From assembly GCF_027596085.1 (NCBI RefSeq), contig NC_072465.1, positions 9,658,553 to 9,722,552 on the forward strand: 64,000 bases of DNA, given 5' to 3'. Under the pieces are notes generated by a model. That model was not told the origin of the DNA. It saw nothing but the letters and a program-made list of their open reading frames with translations, and did no database searches. The DNA comes from Anoplopoma fimbria (lineage: Eukaryota > Chordata > Actinopteri > Perciformes > Anoplopomatidae). Numbering within the stretch: the stretch's first letter is position 1; each line of letters begins with the position of its first letter. Below, piece by piece: positions 12,626 to 22,348 of the stretch. The translations under genes and the position numbers were made by a program.

Positions 12626-13028
12626 TGTAGCCGACTCTCGACTACCGTAGGTTCTCCCCAACACAGATACGGCTTCAGTGGGTAAGTTTAACCAAGGTAT
12701 ATTTATTTCATTCAAAATACAACACACAATGCGGACCGTCGTGCGGACCGTCGTGCGCTCCGCTTCGCTGCCCGGCTTCTCGGGCGCACTCGGTCCCACG
12801 TTCCCGGAACGCCACCACTCTGATGGCTTCACGCTCTCGTCTGAGTCCTCGTTCCGCGTGTGTGACTATTCCTCTCCCGAACTCCCGTCTGCTACTGCTT
12901 AAGTACATTCAGCATAATTAGCACCACATTGCAGCTGTGTTGATTGAACTCACCACGGCACTGTTCCCATGAACCACTCCCACACCTCTCTCGCCTGCAG
13001 CTGAGCGCAGACCACGCCCACTGCCACA
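12626..13028 (-). repeat. 3' LTR (left LTR)
   Basis: 403 bp, TG...CA. It matches the right LTR except for a C/T difference (12725 versus 17355) and an extra 12-bp tandem unit (gcggaccgtcgt doubled near 12731-12754). An AATAAA on the minus strand (12702-12707) would serve as polyadenylation signal. Confidence 0.95.
12702..12707 (-). terminator. LTR polyadenylation signal
   Basis: AATAAA on the minus strand inside the 3' LTR. The matching copy in the 5' LTR is at 17332-17337. Confidence 0.5.
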
Positions 13029-13041
13029 CACCTCCACCGCC
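13029..13041 (-). other. Polypurine tract
   Basis: Minus-strand ggcggtggaggtg lies directly upstream of the 3' LTR, where plus-strand DNA synthesis is primed. Its purine content is imperfect. Confidence 0.5.
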
Positions 13042-13072
13042 CGACTTAGGCCGGGGAGCCGTCCGGCCTAGC

Positions 13073-15007
13073 CTACTCCCCCCACCTGTGAGCGGGAAAG
13101 GAAGTCTGCCACAGCCATCTGCACCCCGGCCTATGGACCACTTTGAATTTAAAAGGCTGCAACGCCAGATACCACCGAGTGATCCGGGCGTTGGCATCCT
13201 TCATGCGGTGGAGCCACTGTAGAGGGGCATGGTCCGAATAGAGGGTGAATGGGCGTCCCAGGAGGTAGTAACGCAGGGCATCGACCGCCCACCGGATCGC
13301 CAGGCCTTCCTTCTCCACTGTGCTGTAGCGAGACTCCCTCTCAGACAGCTTCCGGCTGATGTAAAGCACTGGGCGGTCGATCCCCTGCACCTCCTGGGAC
13401 AAAACGGCCCCCAGCCCCCTATTCGAGGCATCAGTCTGCAGGATAAAAGGGAGAGAGAAGTTAGGTGTGTGGAGAAGAGGTTCCCCACAGAGGGCCTGTT
13501 TTACCCTCTCAAGCGCCAGCTGGCACTGCTCCGTCCACTGGACCGGATCTGAGGCACCCTTTCGAGTCAGGTCAGTCAGGGGGCTGGTTAGGTCGGCGAA
13601 GTTGGGGATGAACCGCCGGTAATACCCTGCCAGCCCCAAGAACCGCCTCACCTCTTTTCTGGTCTTGGGCCTCGGGCAGGCTGCAATCGCTGCTGTCTTG
13701 TCGACCTGGGGACGAACCTGCCCTCCACCCAAGTGGTACCCCAGATACCGTACCTCCCTCCGTCCAACCGCACACTTCTTCGGGTTGGCGGTGAGCCCAG
13801 CCTGTCTCATAGACTCAAGCACCGCGGACACCCGCTGCATGTGCTCCGCCCAGCTGTTGCTGTGGATGATCACATCATCCATGTAGGCGGCAGCATAAGC
13901 AGCGTGTGGACGCAGTACCCGGTCCATGAGACGTTGGAATGTGGCTGGGGCACCGAACAGCCCGAAAGGAAGTGTGACGAATTGGTACAATCCGTACGGA
14001 GTGGAGAAAGCCGTCTTTTCCCTGGACTCTGGAGATAAGGGAATCTGCCAGTAGCCCTTGGTCAGATCCAGTGTCGTGAAAAAACGAGCCGTGCCGAGCC
14101 GGTCCAGGAGCTCGTCGACCCGGGGCATTGGATAGGCATCAAACCGTGACTCGTCATTCACCTTGCGGTAGTCCACACAGAACCGTATAGACCCATCCTT
14201 CTTGACAACCAGAACAATGGGGCTACACCAGGCACTATTGGACTCTTCTATTACCCCCATCTCCAGCATAGCTTCCAATTCTTTCTGAACTACCTTTCTT
14301 TTGTGTTCAGGCAACCGATAAGGCCGTGATCGTACTGTCACGCCTGGGCGAGTTTCAACATGGTGTTGTATAAGGTTGGTGCGTCCTGGCAGAGGGGAGA
14401 ACACATCAGCAAAGCGCTGCTGCAACGCAGCCACATCTGCTCTCTGGGACTGAGTGAGATGGTCTTCACAACGGAGCGAGGCTGGATTGGTGGAATTTGG
14501 CACCTCAGGCCCCAACTCATCCCTCTCTTTCACGGTAGTCACCAGAGAAACAGGCTCTGCCTCTCTCCATGCTTTGAGGAGGTTGAGGTGGTAAATTTGT
14601 GTTGCCCCTCCCCTGTCAGAACGCACAACCTCATAGTCTACATCGCCCACTCGCTGTGTGACCACAAAGGGCCCTTGCCACTTAGCGAGCAGTTTGGAGC
14701 TGGAAGAGGGAAGTAATACAAGTACTTTATCTCCCGGTGCAAATTGTCTCAGCCTAGCCCCTCTGTTGTACAGGCGTTGTTGACGCTCCTGGGCCCTGAG
14801 CAAATTCTCCCGTGAACATTGCCCCAGTGTGTGGAGTTTTGCTCTCAGGTCCAGGACGTATTGAATCTCGTTTTTGCTTGGGCTCGGACCCCCCTCTCCT
14901 TCTGCCAAACAGCAGCTCAAAGGGAGAAAATCCTGTGGAGGCCTGGGGCACCTCCCGCACTGCAAACAACAGAGGGTCAAGCCACTTATCCCAATTTCCG
15001 ACATCAT
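13073..15007 (-). CDS. Integrase C-terminus, reverse transcriptase and RNase H of pol
   Basis: A 644-codon open frame whose first 35 or so codons are out of the true frame. Residues 41-150 hold the end of integrase with the GPY/F module (KWQGPF, 110-114, and YHLNLLKAW, 139-147). Reverse transcriptase spans about 220-400 with LDLTKGYWQIPL (313-324), LPFGL (346-350) and the catalytic YMDD (375-378, 13874-13885). The connection region (KEVRRFLGLAGYYRRFIP, 451-468) leads to RNase H (about 520-625) with D526 (TDAS), an acidic EKE (565-567) and D592 (SDH). The frame slips near the C-terminus at a run of four C (13124-13127). LPFGLF replaces the more usual LPFGLH or LPFGLK of related elements. No integrase core follows RNase H, confirming the rearranged domain order. 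Confidence 0.92.
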   Translation of the reverse strand: MMSEIGISGLTLCCLQCGRCPRPPQDFLPLSCCLAEGEGGPSPSKNEIQYVLDLRAKLHTLGQCSRENLLRAQERQQRLYNRGARLRQFAPGDKVLVLLPSSSSKLLAKWQGPFVVTQRVGDVDYEVVRSDRGGATQIYHLNLLKAWREAEPVSLVTTVKERDELGPEVPNSTNPASLRCEDHLTQSQRADVAALQQRFADVFSPLPGRTNLIQHHVETRPGVTVRSRPYRLPEHKRKVVQKELEAMLEMGVIEESNSAWCSPIVLVVKKDGSIRFCVDYRKVNDESRFDAYPMPRVDELLDRLGTARFFTTLDLTKGYWQIPLSPESREKTAFSTPYGLYQFVTLPFGLFGAPATFQRLMDRVLRPHAAYAAAYMDDVIIHSNSWAEHMQRVSAVLESMRQAGLTANPKKCAVGRREVRYLGYHLGGGQVRPQVDKTAAIAACPRPKTRKEVRRFLGLAGYYRRFIPNFADLTSPLTDLTRKGASDPVQWTEQCQLALERVKQALCGEPLLHTPNFSLPFILQTDASNRGLGAVLSQEVQGIDRPVLYISRKLSERESRYSTVEKEGLAIRWAVDALRYYLLGRPFTLYSDHAPLQWLHRMKDANARITRWYLALQPFKFKVVHRPGCRWLWQTSFPAHRWGE

Positions 15008-16253
15008 CGTGTATGAACTTACGGATCATGGACTTCAAGGTTTTATTCAGGCGCTCAACAAGGCCATCGGTCTGTGGGTGGTAAACGCTAGTCCGAATTG
15101 CCTTGACGCCCAATAAACCGTATAGTTCCCTTAATGTGCGTGACATAAACGAGGTGCCCTGGTCGGTCAGAATCTCTTTCGGGATTCCAACTCGGGAGAT
15201 GACCTGAAACAGTGCCTGCGCAACACTCTTTGCAGAGATAGTGCGCAGCGGCACCGCTTCAGGATATCGTGTTGCGTAGTCCACCAGAACTAACACAAAG
15301 CGATATCCTCGAGTGCTCCGGTGAAATGGCCCGATGAGGTCCATGCCAATGCGCTCAAACGGGACCTCAATTAGTGGCAATGGGCGCAATGGAGCTCTTG
15401 GGATGGCCGGTTGGTTTACCAGTTGGCATTCAGGGCAAGAGGCACACCAACGGCGCACCACTCCCCGAATCCCAGGCCAATAGAATCGGGCCATTATCCG
15501 GTCTAGTGTTTTGTCATACCCCATGTGACCAGCCATTGGGTTATAATGAGCCGCCCGGAAAACCATTTCCCGACGGCTTTCCGGCACCAACAATTGGGTA
15601 ATATCTTCACCAGTCTGAGTGTCACGACTCACTCTATACAGTCTATCCCTAACCAATGAAAAGTGTGGGTATGTCGGTGGTGTGTCAGGGTGTACCATGT
15701 GACCATCAATTTGTATCACTTGGTCGAAGGCAAAGCGTAGAGTATTGTCACGAGACTGCTCCAGTGGAAAATCTTCCATGGAGTGTATTTCGGGAACCTG
15801 CGGGGCCCCTTGTGAGGGCACCACCGGTTCCCCCTCCCCTTCAGCAGCGTCGGACAACCTCGCATCACCACTGAGCACAGCACACATCCCACATGTCCCT
15901 GCCGGTCGCGATCGCACACCCACACATTGCCCCACTAACGTATGGAACCCAGACCAATCCGTGCCTAAAATCAGTGGGTGTGCAAGGCGGGAGCTAACCG
16001 CAGCCCTAATTCTATGCGTTTTGCCCCTGTGTTTAATTTCAACTGACACAACAGGATATCTGTGAACATCCCCATGCACACACCTTATCTCCACCCACTT
16101 TGCCTCTACCAACGCCCCGGGCCGAACCAAGTTCTGGTGGACCATGGACTGTGTACAGCCCGAGTCCACCATAGCCTGGTGTACACCCCCTTGAATCCTT
16201 ACCGGAACGCTGTATGTCCCCCGGACCGGAGGAGGGTGCTGGCGGGCCGGCAA
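14754..16253 (-). CDS. Protease-integrase part of pol
   Basis: A 499-codon open frame. The upstream limit is a TTG and not a real start; translation probably comes from gag by frameshift or readthrough. The aspartic protease is near residues 12-110 with the active-site motif VDSGC (D30, 16164-16166) and a later LILGTDW. The integrase follows: zinc-binding H236, H243, C273 and C276, then the catalytic core D305 (MDLIGPF), D364 (LTDQGTSF) and E400, with a D-x35-E spacing. The frame leaves the integrase near 14889-14894 at a run of six C (G on the coding strand); the rest of the domain continues in the next frame (13073-15007). Protease followed directly by integrase, ahead of reverse transcriptase, is the hallmark of Gmr1-like elements. 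Confidence 0.9.
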   Translation of the reverse strand: MPARQHPPPVRGTYSVPVRIQGGVHQAMVDSGCTQSMVHQNLVRPGALVEAKWVEIRCVHGDVHRYPVVSVEIKHRGKTHRIRAAVSSRLAHPLILGTDWSGFHTLVGQCVGVRSRPAGTCGMCAVLSGDARLSDAAEGEGEPVVPSQGAPQVPEIHSMEDFPLEQSRDNTLRFAFDQVIQIDGHMVHPDTPPTYPHFSLVRDRLYRVSRDTQTGEDITQLLVPESRREMVFRAAHYNPMAGHMGYDKTLDRIMARFYWPGIRGVVRRWCASCPECQLVNQPAIPRAPLRPLPLIEVPFERIGMDLIGPFHRSTRGYRFVLVLVDYATRYPEAVPLRTISAKSVAQALFQVISRVGIPKEILTDQGTSFMSRTLRELYGLLGVKAIRTSVYHPQTDGLVERLNKTLKSMIRKFIHDDVGNWDKWLDPLLFAVREVPQASTGFSPFELLFGRRRGGSEPKQKRDSIRPGPESKTPHTGAMFTGEFAQGPGASTTPVQQRG

Positions 16254-16259
16254 CCCGGA

Positions 16260-17224
16260 TCACCTGGCCGACCTCCATCAGTGGACATTCTCTGCGGAAG
16301 TGACCGGGCTGCCCACACCTCCAACACTCCTGCTCTGACGCCTGAGGGGCCCCCTGTGGGTTGGGAACAGCGCCTGGAGCCTGGCGATGGGAGGAAACAG
16401 AGGGAGGGTTATTGCGAGGTTGAAATGAGTGAGCTTGTGGGGGCGATGGAGGGAGGCTGAGGTGAGGAACTTCCTGCGAGGAGCAGGAGTCGGTCGGACA
16501 GGCGCTGATGTCCACCCCTCTGCTCCCTGTCCCCGGGGTGGACGGCGAGGTGATCCTCCGCGAGGATAATGGCCGCCCCCAAGTCCCCAGGTCGGTGGCA
16601 CCGCACCCATTCCGACGTCCCAGTCGGGAGGCCCTCCACAAACTGTTCGATCGTGATCCTCTCCAGCATCTTCTGCTCACCATCAGACTCCCTGGCTGTA
16701 GCCACCTGTTAGCTGCGTCCCTCAGCTTCTGGGCATACACGAAAGGACGGTCGGTGGGTGTCCATTTCGTGCCCCGGAACCGGCGACGGTGGTCCTCGGG
16801 GAGAAACCCGTCCTATCAAGGACGGCTTTTTTTATGTCCTGGAAATTTCCCCGCGAGGACGCTGGCAGGCCGAGCGCCGCAGTTTGGGCCTCCCCTGACA
16901 GCAAGGGGAGCAGGCGCACGGACCACGCCGCTGCCGGCCACCCGCACGCCGCCGCCGTCCCCTCGAACATCTCTAGGAAGGTCTGTGGGTCGTCTTCCGC
17001 GGACATCTTGTGGAGCGCGATGTCCGTGAGCGGTGACGGAGGTGGTGGAGCCGCCGCCCCGACCGGGACAGCAGGCTCTCCAGGACCCGGGTCTGCATCT
17101 CCGCCTGGCTGTGGAGTGCCTCCATCTGCCGCCGGTTCACCTCCGTCTGTTGCTGGTGCATGGCCGCGATCTCCCCCAGCATCTGGGCCAACGCCGCCAC
17201 CGGCTGTATCTGCTGCTCCGTCAT
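16260..17224 (-). pseudogene. gag of the Gypsy element, frame-broken
   Basis: The capsid/nucleocapsid gene starts at an ATG at 17224 (M-T-E-Q-Q-I-Q-P), just downstream of the primer site. The N-terminal part is rich in Gln and Met and probably helical. A middle part with a capsid-like helical region (about 17060-16800) and a C-terminal CCHC zinc knuckle (C-W-R-C...H...C, 16285-16326) follow. These parts sit in different frames. Apparent shifts lie near 17055-17062, near 16798-16801 (GGGG run), near 16700 and near 16540-16500. The zinc knuckle is the nucleic-acid-binding signature of nucleocapsid. Either the copy is decayed or the assembly has homopolymer errors; the young LTRs make the second possible. 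Confidence 0.8.
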
Positions 17225-17236
17225 CACCGTGTTGAG

Positions 17237-17254
17237 GTCCCTGTTCAGGCGCCA
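17237..17254 (-). other. Primer binding site, tRNA-Lys type
   Basis: On the minus strand the 18 nt are TGGCGCCTGAACAGGGAC, one base from the 5' LTR. This is complementary to the 3' end of the tRNA-Lys(UUU) class used by lentiviruses, with one mismatch. The assignment rests on known primer sequences and was not searched. Confidence 0.8.
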
Positions 17255-17255
17255 G

Positions 17256-17646
17256 TGTAGCCGACTCTCGACTACCGTAGGTTCTCCCCAACACAGATAC
17301 GGCTTCAGTGGGTAAGTTTAACCAAGGTATATTTATTTCATTCAAAATACAACATACAATGCGGACCGTCGTGCGCTCCGCTTCGCTGCCCGGCTTCTCG
17401 GGCGCACTCGGTCCCACGTTCCCGGAACGCCACCACTCTGATGGCTTCACGCTCTCGTCTGAGTCCTCGTTCCGCGTGTGTGACTATTCCTCTCCCGAAC
17501 TCCCGTCTGCTACTGCTTAAGTACATTCAGCATAATTAGCACCACATTGCAGCTGTGTTGATTGAACTCACCACGGCACTGTTCCCATGAACCACTCCCA
17601 CACCTCTCTCGCCTGCAGCTGAGCGCAGACCACGCCCACTGCCACA
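17256..17646 (-). repeat. 5' LTR (right LTR)
   Basis: 391 bp, TG...CA. It should carry the promoter for minus-strand transcription of the element. The primer site starts one base inside it. Confidence 0.95.
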
Positions 17647-17651
17647 GTCTG

Positions 17652-18954
17652 CATCTGTATTCAACCGTGCTGCGGTCGCCTCCTGAAGTGATCACGACCG
17701 CTCATCCCAATGCTTGTGATTCCACCATACGTATCCAACATACGACGGTTTGTATGATATCTTCAAAAAAAGTTACTACCCGTTTTTGTGGGTTTTCCTA
17801 CAAAAGCCAGCAACACCTGTCAATTTACACTCATTACATGCATACAGTCTTTATTAAAATAAACTGATCTTAAAAGGAAACTCAGGTTAAGCCAACAAAA
17901 ATATTAAGTTAGGTTACGGAAAAGATTGTTGGGTTAAAGAAAACACAGTGTTGTAACTAATTACGAAAGTTACATGACAAAAACATCCTTGTTTACGTCT
18001 TGTTTCTCGTGGCTGAAAGATCACTTTTTGTAAGACCCATCCACTTCAACCTCAAAACTGCCCTGTCTGTGCTTTTGTGGTCTTTATACTCCCTCATTCA
18101 TGACACGGGGAGAACATAGGAAATCATTTTGTGGGATATCTACGAATTATGGAGCACTATTTTTCGTAGGTTTTGCTACAAATGCTGGACGAGACCAGCC
18201 TGGATGTTACCTCCATTCCACAATTTTTATTTTTCTAATGGACAGGCAGGGCTTTAAAAAGAGCATAGCGAGCCTGACAGGAAGTGGAACCTCTAGAGCA
18301 TCTGGTCAATTTTCAAAATAAACACCCTCTGTATATTTCCAATCGTATCACCACAGCCACAAATCTGTCCAAGCCGTTCTTATCCAAGGTGTTTTTCTGT
18401 TGATAATTTAAATCAGCTAAAGGTTATATTACTGCCATTTCTTTTAAGGTTTTCGGAAAAATTTACTACATTCCATATGTTATTTTAAACAATATTATTA
18501 TGTCATTTAGTGTCTTTATTCTCGTCGTCTTGTGTCTCATTTAGGTTGTTTTGCTCCTTTTTGTATTTTGTGCCTGTTTGCACTCATTTTGTGTCTTTGT
18601 GGTCATTTTGAGTCTCTTCTTGGTTAGCATGTGTCTCTTCAAGTGACATTTTGCAGGTAAAGACCAGGGAGGGCCCCTGACACTGCAGGTAGGTCTGTCC
18701 AGTCAATCCATCCGTGCCTAACTTGGAGTAAGTCCAAACTATTTTTCTTAGTGTCTAATCTCCACATCCACATCTTTAAAACTCCACATCCCCCAATTTG
18801 CAGGCTTTTCATTATGAGTTTGTATTCTCCAATGCCAGGCGGAAATAACCCTGATGACCACCAGATAATAATTCTAATAATAATAATAATAATAATCTCT
18901 GATGTAATGTGGAGTGCTTATCAAGAAACTCCTTTTGCTTTCTGTAGGTGTTAT
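17652..18954. other. Non-coding, AT-rich
   Basis: No gene seen. A stretch near 17890-18010 (ttaagttaggttacgg and neighbours) faintly resembles repeat family R3 in reverse. An ATA-triplet run lies at 18867-18896. Confidence 0.45.
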
Positions 18955-19245
18955 TGGGAGGAGGAGGGATGAAAGGATGAGGATAGAGGGATGAAGGAAT
19001 CAGGGAAGAGGGTCTGGGATGGAGGGATGAAGGGTGGTGGGTATAGGGATGAGGGGATGAAGGGTTGTGATGGAGGGTTGTAGGGATGAAGGGTTGTGGG
19101 TAGAAGTATGGAGGGATGAGGGGATGGAGGGTTGTGAGGGATAGGGAATGAGGGATGAGGGATAAGGAGAAGAGGGTAAGGAATAAGGGTATAAAGGGCT
19201 GTGGCTAGAGGGATTGAAGGATGAGGGGATGAAGGGTTGTTGTCA
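18955..19245 (+). repeat. G-rich minisatellite (gggatgaagggttgtgg-like)
   Basis: Degenerate tandem units of about 15-25 bp built from gggatga, gagggatg and agggttgtgg. The G-strand has many GGG runs spaced by 4-7 bases, for example 19024-19048, which fits the G-quadruplex consensus. A short satellite block of the same units recurs at 19625-19685. The Ser-Pro-rich minus-strand frame over it is a repeat artefact. Confidence 0.85.
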
Positions 19246-19624
19246 CACACACGCACGGCCATGACAAAAGAGGGAGATGCACAAAATCAAGCAAATTATT
19301 TATTAACTTAAAGGCAACATTAGAGGAAAGCTTAAACTAACCGTGGCATGTGGAGTCAGTAACTTCAGCAATGTAGGTGAGTGCATGAGTGGAAAGTCTG
19401 TATGCAATGTTGTTTGGTGTAGAAACAACCCATAATGTCAACCAAAAACCAAATGGGTGTCTTAGGAAGGAGACAGGACCCGCACTGAGCCCAAAGAGGG
19501 TTTCTTAAAGAACACACAGGGCCCATGTGTGGCCCTGTGTTGCTGATGAGCTCAGGTGTTACCTGCAGGGAAAACACCCACACAAACAGAGTAACAGGCA
19601 GTGAGGGCAGAGAGGGTCCTCACA

Positions 19625-19685
19625 TTGTGGCTAGAGGGATGGAGCGATAAAGGGTTGTGAGTAGAGGGATGAGGGGATGAATCAG
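19625..19685 (+). repeat. Second block of the G-rich minisatellite
   Basis: Same gagggatg and aagggttgtg units as 18955-19245, separated by about 380 bp of non-repetitive DNA in which I see no gene. Confidence 0.75.
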
Positions 19686-20406
19686 GGTCATGAACGGATG
19701 GATGGAGAGCAAAGTTGGACAGGTGTCAGCTGGGTGGAGGAGGGACCCGGGGAAAGGGGAGTCGTCTCTTCAAAAGCTCTGATTTTTGACGGAGCCTTCC
19801 AGTGGTTCCCTGGAGAGACAGGACCAAAAGGGGTGTTAGGGGGGAGGGATGTGAATACTGGGTCAAGAGGAAGTGAACATATCAAGCGTACTTAACTGCT
19901 TTTGTGCTGTTGTCAAGTTGAAATTGTTCTGGTTTTGCCTCCGTCCAAAGCAGTTGTTGGACACCCTCCGCCGTTTTTTTTCCCTGCCTAAAAACGTAAC
20001 CGCCGGTATGAAACATTCCACACCGCTTTGTTTTTCTTTTGCGGCCCACTGGTGAATGTACGCATGCGAGACGCAGGCAAGGAGTAACAACGGAGAGCTC
20101 GATGGAACAGGAGGGCAGAAGAAAATCATGCTAGTCGGTGATAAAGAGTGTGTGTGTGTTTAAGGTTGTAGTGATGGCTGGCTGAGGAGATAAGTGGACG
20201 GAGTTTGCCGCCCGGCAAACAGCGGCCATGACAGGAGCTGAGAGGAGGGGCTCATGGGTAAAGACGCGTGCTGCACTTAGGAGCCAATTACCCGCCATGT
20301 ACACATCTCCTCCCTCCCTCTCCCTACCGCTATCTCTCCCTCTCTGCCATCCAACATGGCACTCATCTTAGTTTAATGGCCCACGGGGACTCCAACACAC
20401 ACATTT

Positions 20407-20409
<3 letters not shown>
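19686..20409. other. Non-coding, nothing recognised
   Basis: No supported gene. Composition is balanced, with a ccgcccggcaaacagcggcc segment near 20208-20227. Confidence 0.45.
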
Positions 20410-20450
<41 letters not shown>

Positions 20451-20567
20451 ATGCGTGCATACTTGCATGTGTGAGATTGCCTCATGATGTGTGTGTGTGT
20501 TTGCAATCTTTTAATCTCTCCTTTATTTCTCTGTTCTTCTACTATCTTCTTCCCTCTCTACTTCTTA

Positions 20568-20609
<42 letters not shown>

Positions 20610-20755
20610 TGCACGCTCACGCATAGACACACACTCATCTTATTTTAATGCGTCTGAAGGGGAGGCACTCAGCAGCACAGCAGGGGGCTTCCCGGCAAGT
20701 CACGGAAGCACTGAAAACATACACTGCTGCTCACGCTACCACCGTACACACATAG

Positions 20756-20832
<77 letters not shown>
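20410..20832. repeat. (CA)n microsatellite cluster
   Basis: Three CA arrays: 20410-20445, 20571-20606 and 20759-20832. Short non-repetitive spacers separate them. Confidence 0.97.
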
Positions 20833-20835
<3 letters not shown>

Positions 20836-21139
20836 GCAGTATATGCATGCATACGTGTCAAATCATATAGCCCTGAAATTAAGCACAATGCGGTATGGCA
20901 CACATGCTGACGGTTGTTTTATGCAGGTGACACGCCGCCGTCACGGTACGGCAGTAGAAAGTAGAAGGCGTCCGCATTCCGTGACTGGGAGGCTGAAAAC
21001 AGTCTTACCAGTCTACCAGCACCAGACAGGAAACTCTGCCAGAGGCTGTCCTGATCTGACAAGGTCCTCTGGTCTTTTCATCAAACCCACTGAATCACGA
21101 GCATTTGCTCTCAGTCTGCACGGAATTCTTTTTTCACAT

Positions 21140-21170
<31 letters not shown>

Positions 21171-22132
21171 GGGTGTGTTGTTCCTAAAGCGTTTCCCAAA
21201 GTAGGATTGTGGCAACATTACGGCGTTCATCAAAGCAAGTCGCAAGGGCGTCGATTCATTTAGCAGATTTCTAGTCTTTCAGTTGAAACCCCCTGCATGT
21301 CACTCTGACATTTTTTTTCCCCCCACTCCGTCTGCCTGGTGCGACTTCATTAACGGTCGACCTTTGATAAATCGGCCCGCTGAAGTGTGTATTCCCTGCT
21401 GGCATTTCGGCTTTTTTGATTTGATCGATAATTGCGTGAGTCCTGGAGGGGGGGGGTAAAAAAAATCCCAGCTTGGTCAGTTTTAGAGGTGTAATTTTTC
21501 AGGCTACAGAAGAGGGAAGAATGTTAATTCTTAAAGGGCCAAAAAAATTACAAGTAAATACATGAAATATGTCTTTTTTTATTAGGTAAAAATTACATTA
21601 AACAAACAAGGTGAATATGTAAAAACAGAGTTGTTTGAATATTAAGACAAATATAATCATCTCCAACTATCCCTTTAACATCCCAAAAGGTTACTGGTCA
21701 AAGACAACTTTGATGATTGGTGGGTTTCTTTGGTCACATCTCACTGATTGAAATTGTCAATTTGGACATATATATAGACCAATAAACATTTGCCAAACTG
21801 CTGCTCACTCACGAACTTCAGGGCACTTTGACTCTGCTCCTAAAAGCTTTTTAAATCGTTTTATTATAGATGTGTTTCGAAATTTTGCTGGATGCTTAAA
21901 GAACTTATTACAGCTCCTTCTCTATTCCAGAGCGTCAAATACCGACACTTTGTCAAGCCCCTTGGCGTCTGAAAACTTTTTTATTTTTTCATCTGTAAGA
22001 GACCCTTTCAAGTAACTACAATTTAAACTCATCTGGATCATTATAAGACACATGGCAAAAATGCTCAGAGAGTGTGTTGACAAAGTAAAACTAAAGAAAA
22101 AACCTACCGAGGGCAAACAAACAAACAAACAT
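20833..22132. other. Non-coding; contains a poly(A) run
   Basis: Poly(A) at 21147-21170. Segment 21200-21460 is repeat-poor and has cctttgat (21361), ttgatcgat and other transcription-factor-like cores, so it might be conserved regulatory DNA. No coding exon is supported. Confidence 0.4.
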
Positions 22133-22330
22133 AGGACTTTCAACTGGAAGACCACAGTTAATGTCCTTGTCGAGTTATTTGAAGTTACGTCAGTGATTTT
22201 TGTGACGTGTTTTCCATTCTATGTTGACGATGTTAACGTTTTATTTTGTTAACATACTTATTTTAAGCCCAACCATTTTTCCTAAACCTAACCAAGTGTT
22301 TTTGTTTGAATTCCCAACTTTATCCATGTG
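22133..22330 (+). repeat. Dispersed repeat R3, copy a
   Basis: Shares ataggactttca (near 22131) and cctaaacctaaccaagt (near 22280) with copies at 34313-34556 (+), 39100-39280 (-) and 56870-57065 (-). Non-coding; class unknown. Confidence 0.5.
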
Positions 22331-22348
22331 TTTACTGCGAGCGTAGTG

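Larger units (their letters stand above)
12626..17646 (-). mobile_element. Full-length Ty3/Gypsy LTR retrotransposon, Gmr1-type
   Basis: A 5021-bp element in minus orientation. It has LTRs of 403 bp (left, the 3' LTR) and 391 bp (right, the 5' LTR), both bounded by TG...CA. A perfect 5-bp target duplication, gtctg, lies at 12621-12625 and 17647-17651. The internal 4227 bp hold, in transcription order, a tRNA-Lys-like primer site, gag with a CCHC zinc knuckle, protease, integrase, the integrase C-terminal GPF module, reverse transcriptase, RNase H and a purine-rich tract. Integrase upstream of reverse transcriptase is the Ty1/copia-like order. Among Ty3/Gypsy elements it is known for the Gmr1 group of deuterostomes. 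There is no envelope gene. The LTRs differ by one substitution plus one 12-bp tandem unit, so insertion was recent, yet gag and pol carry several frame breaks. Confidence 0.95.

Noticed and set aside
12611..12832. Open frame starting MKPSEWWRSG in each LTR (also 17338-17526)
   Set aside because: It lies in LTR sequence, is shared by both LTRs and runs into unrelated frames. The gag start just after the primer site explains the coding better.
16508..17029. 173-codon plus-strand frame antisense to gag
   Set aside because: It mirrors GC-rich gag codons on the other strand, whose zinc knuckle and protease-integrase order show the true direction.
18951..19262. Ser/Pro-rich 103-codon minus-strand frame
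   Set aside because: It is the complement of the G-rich minisatellite.
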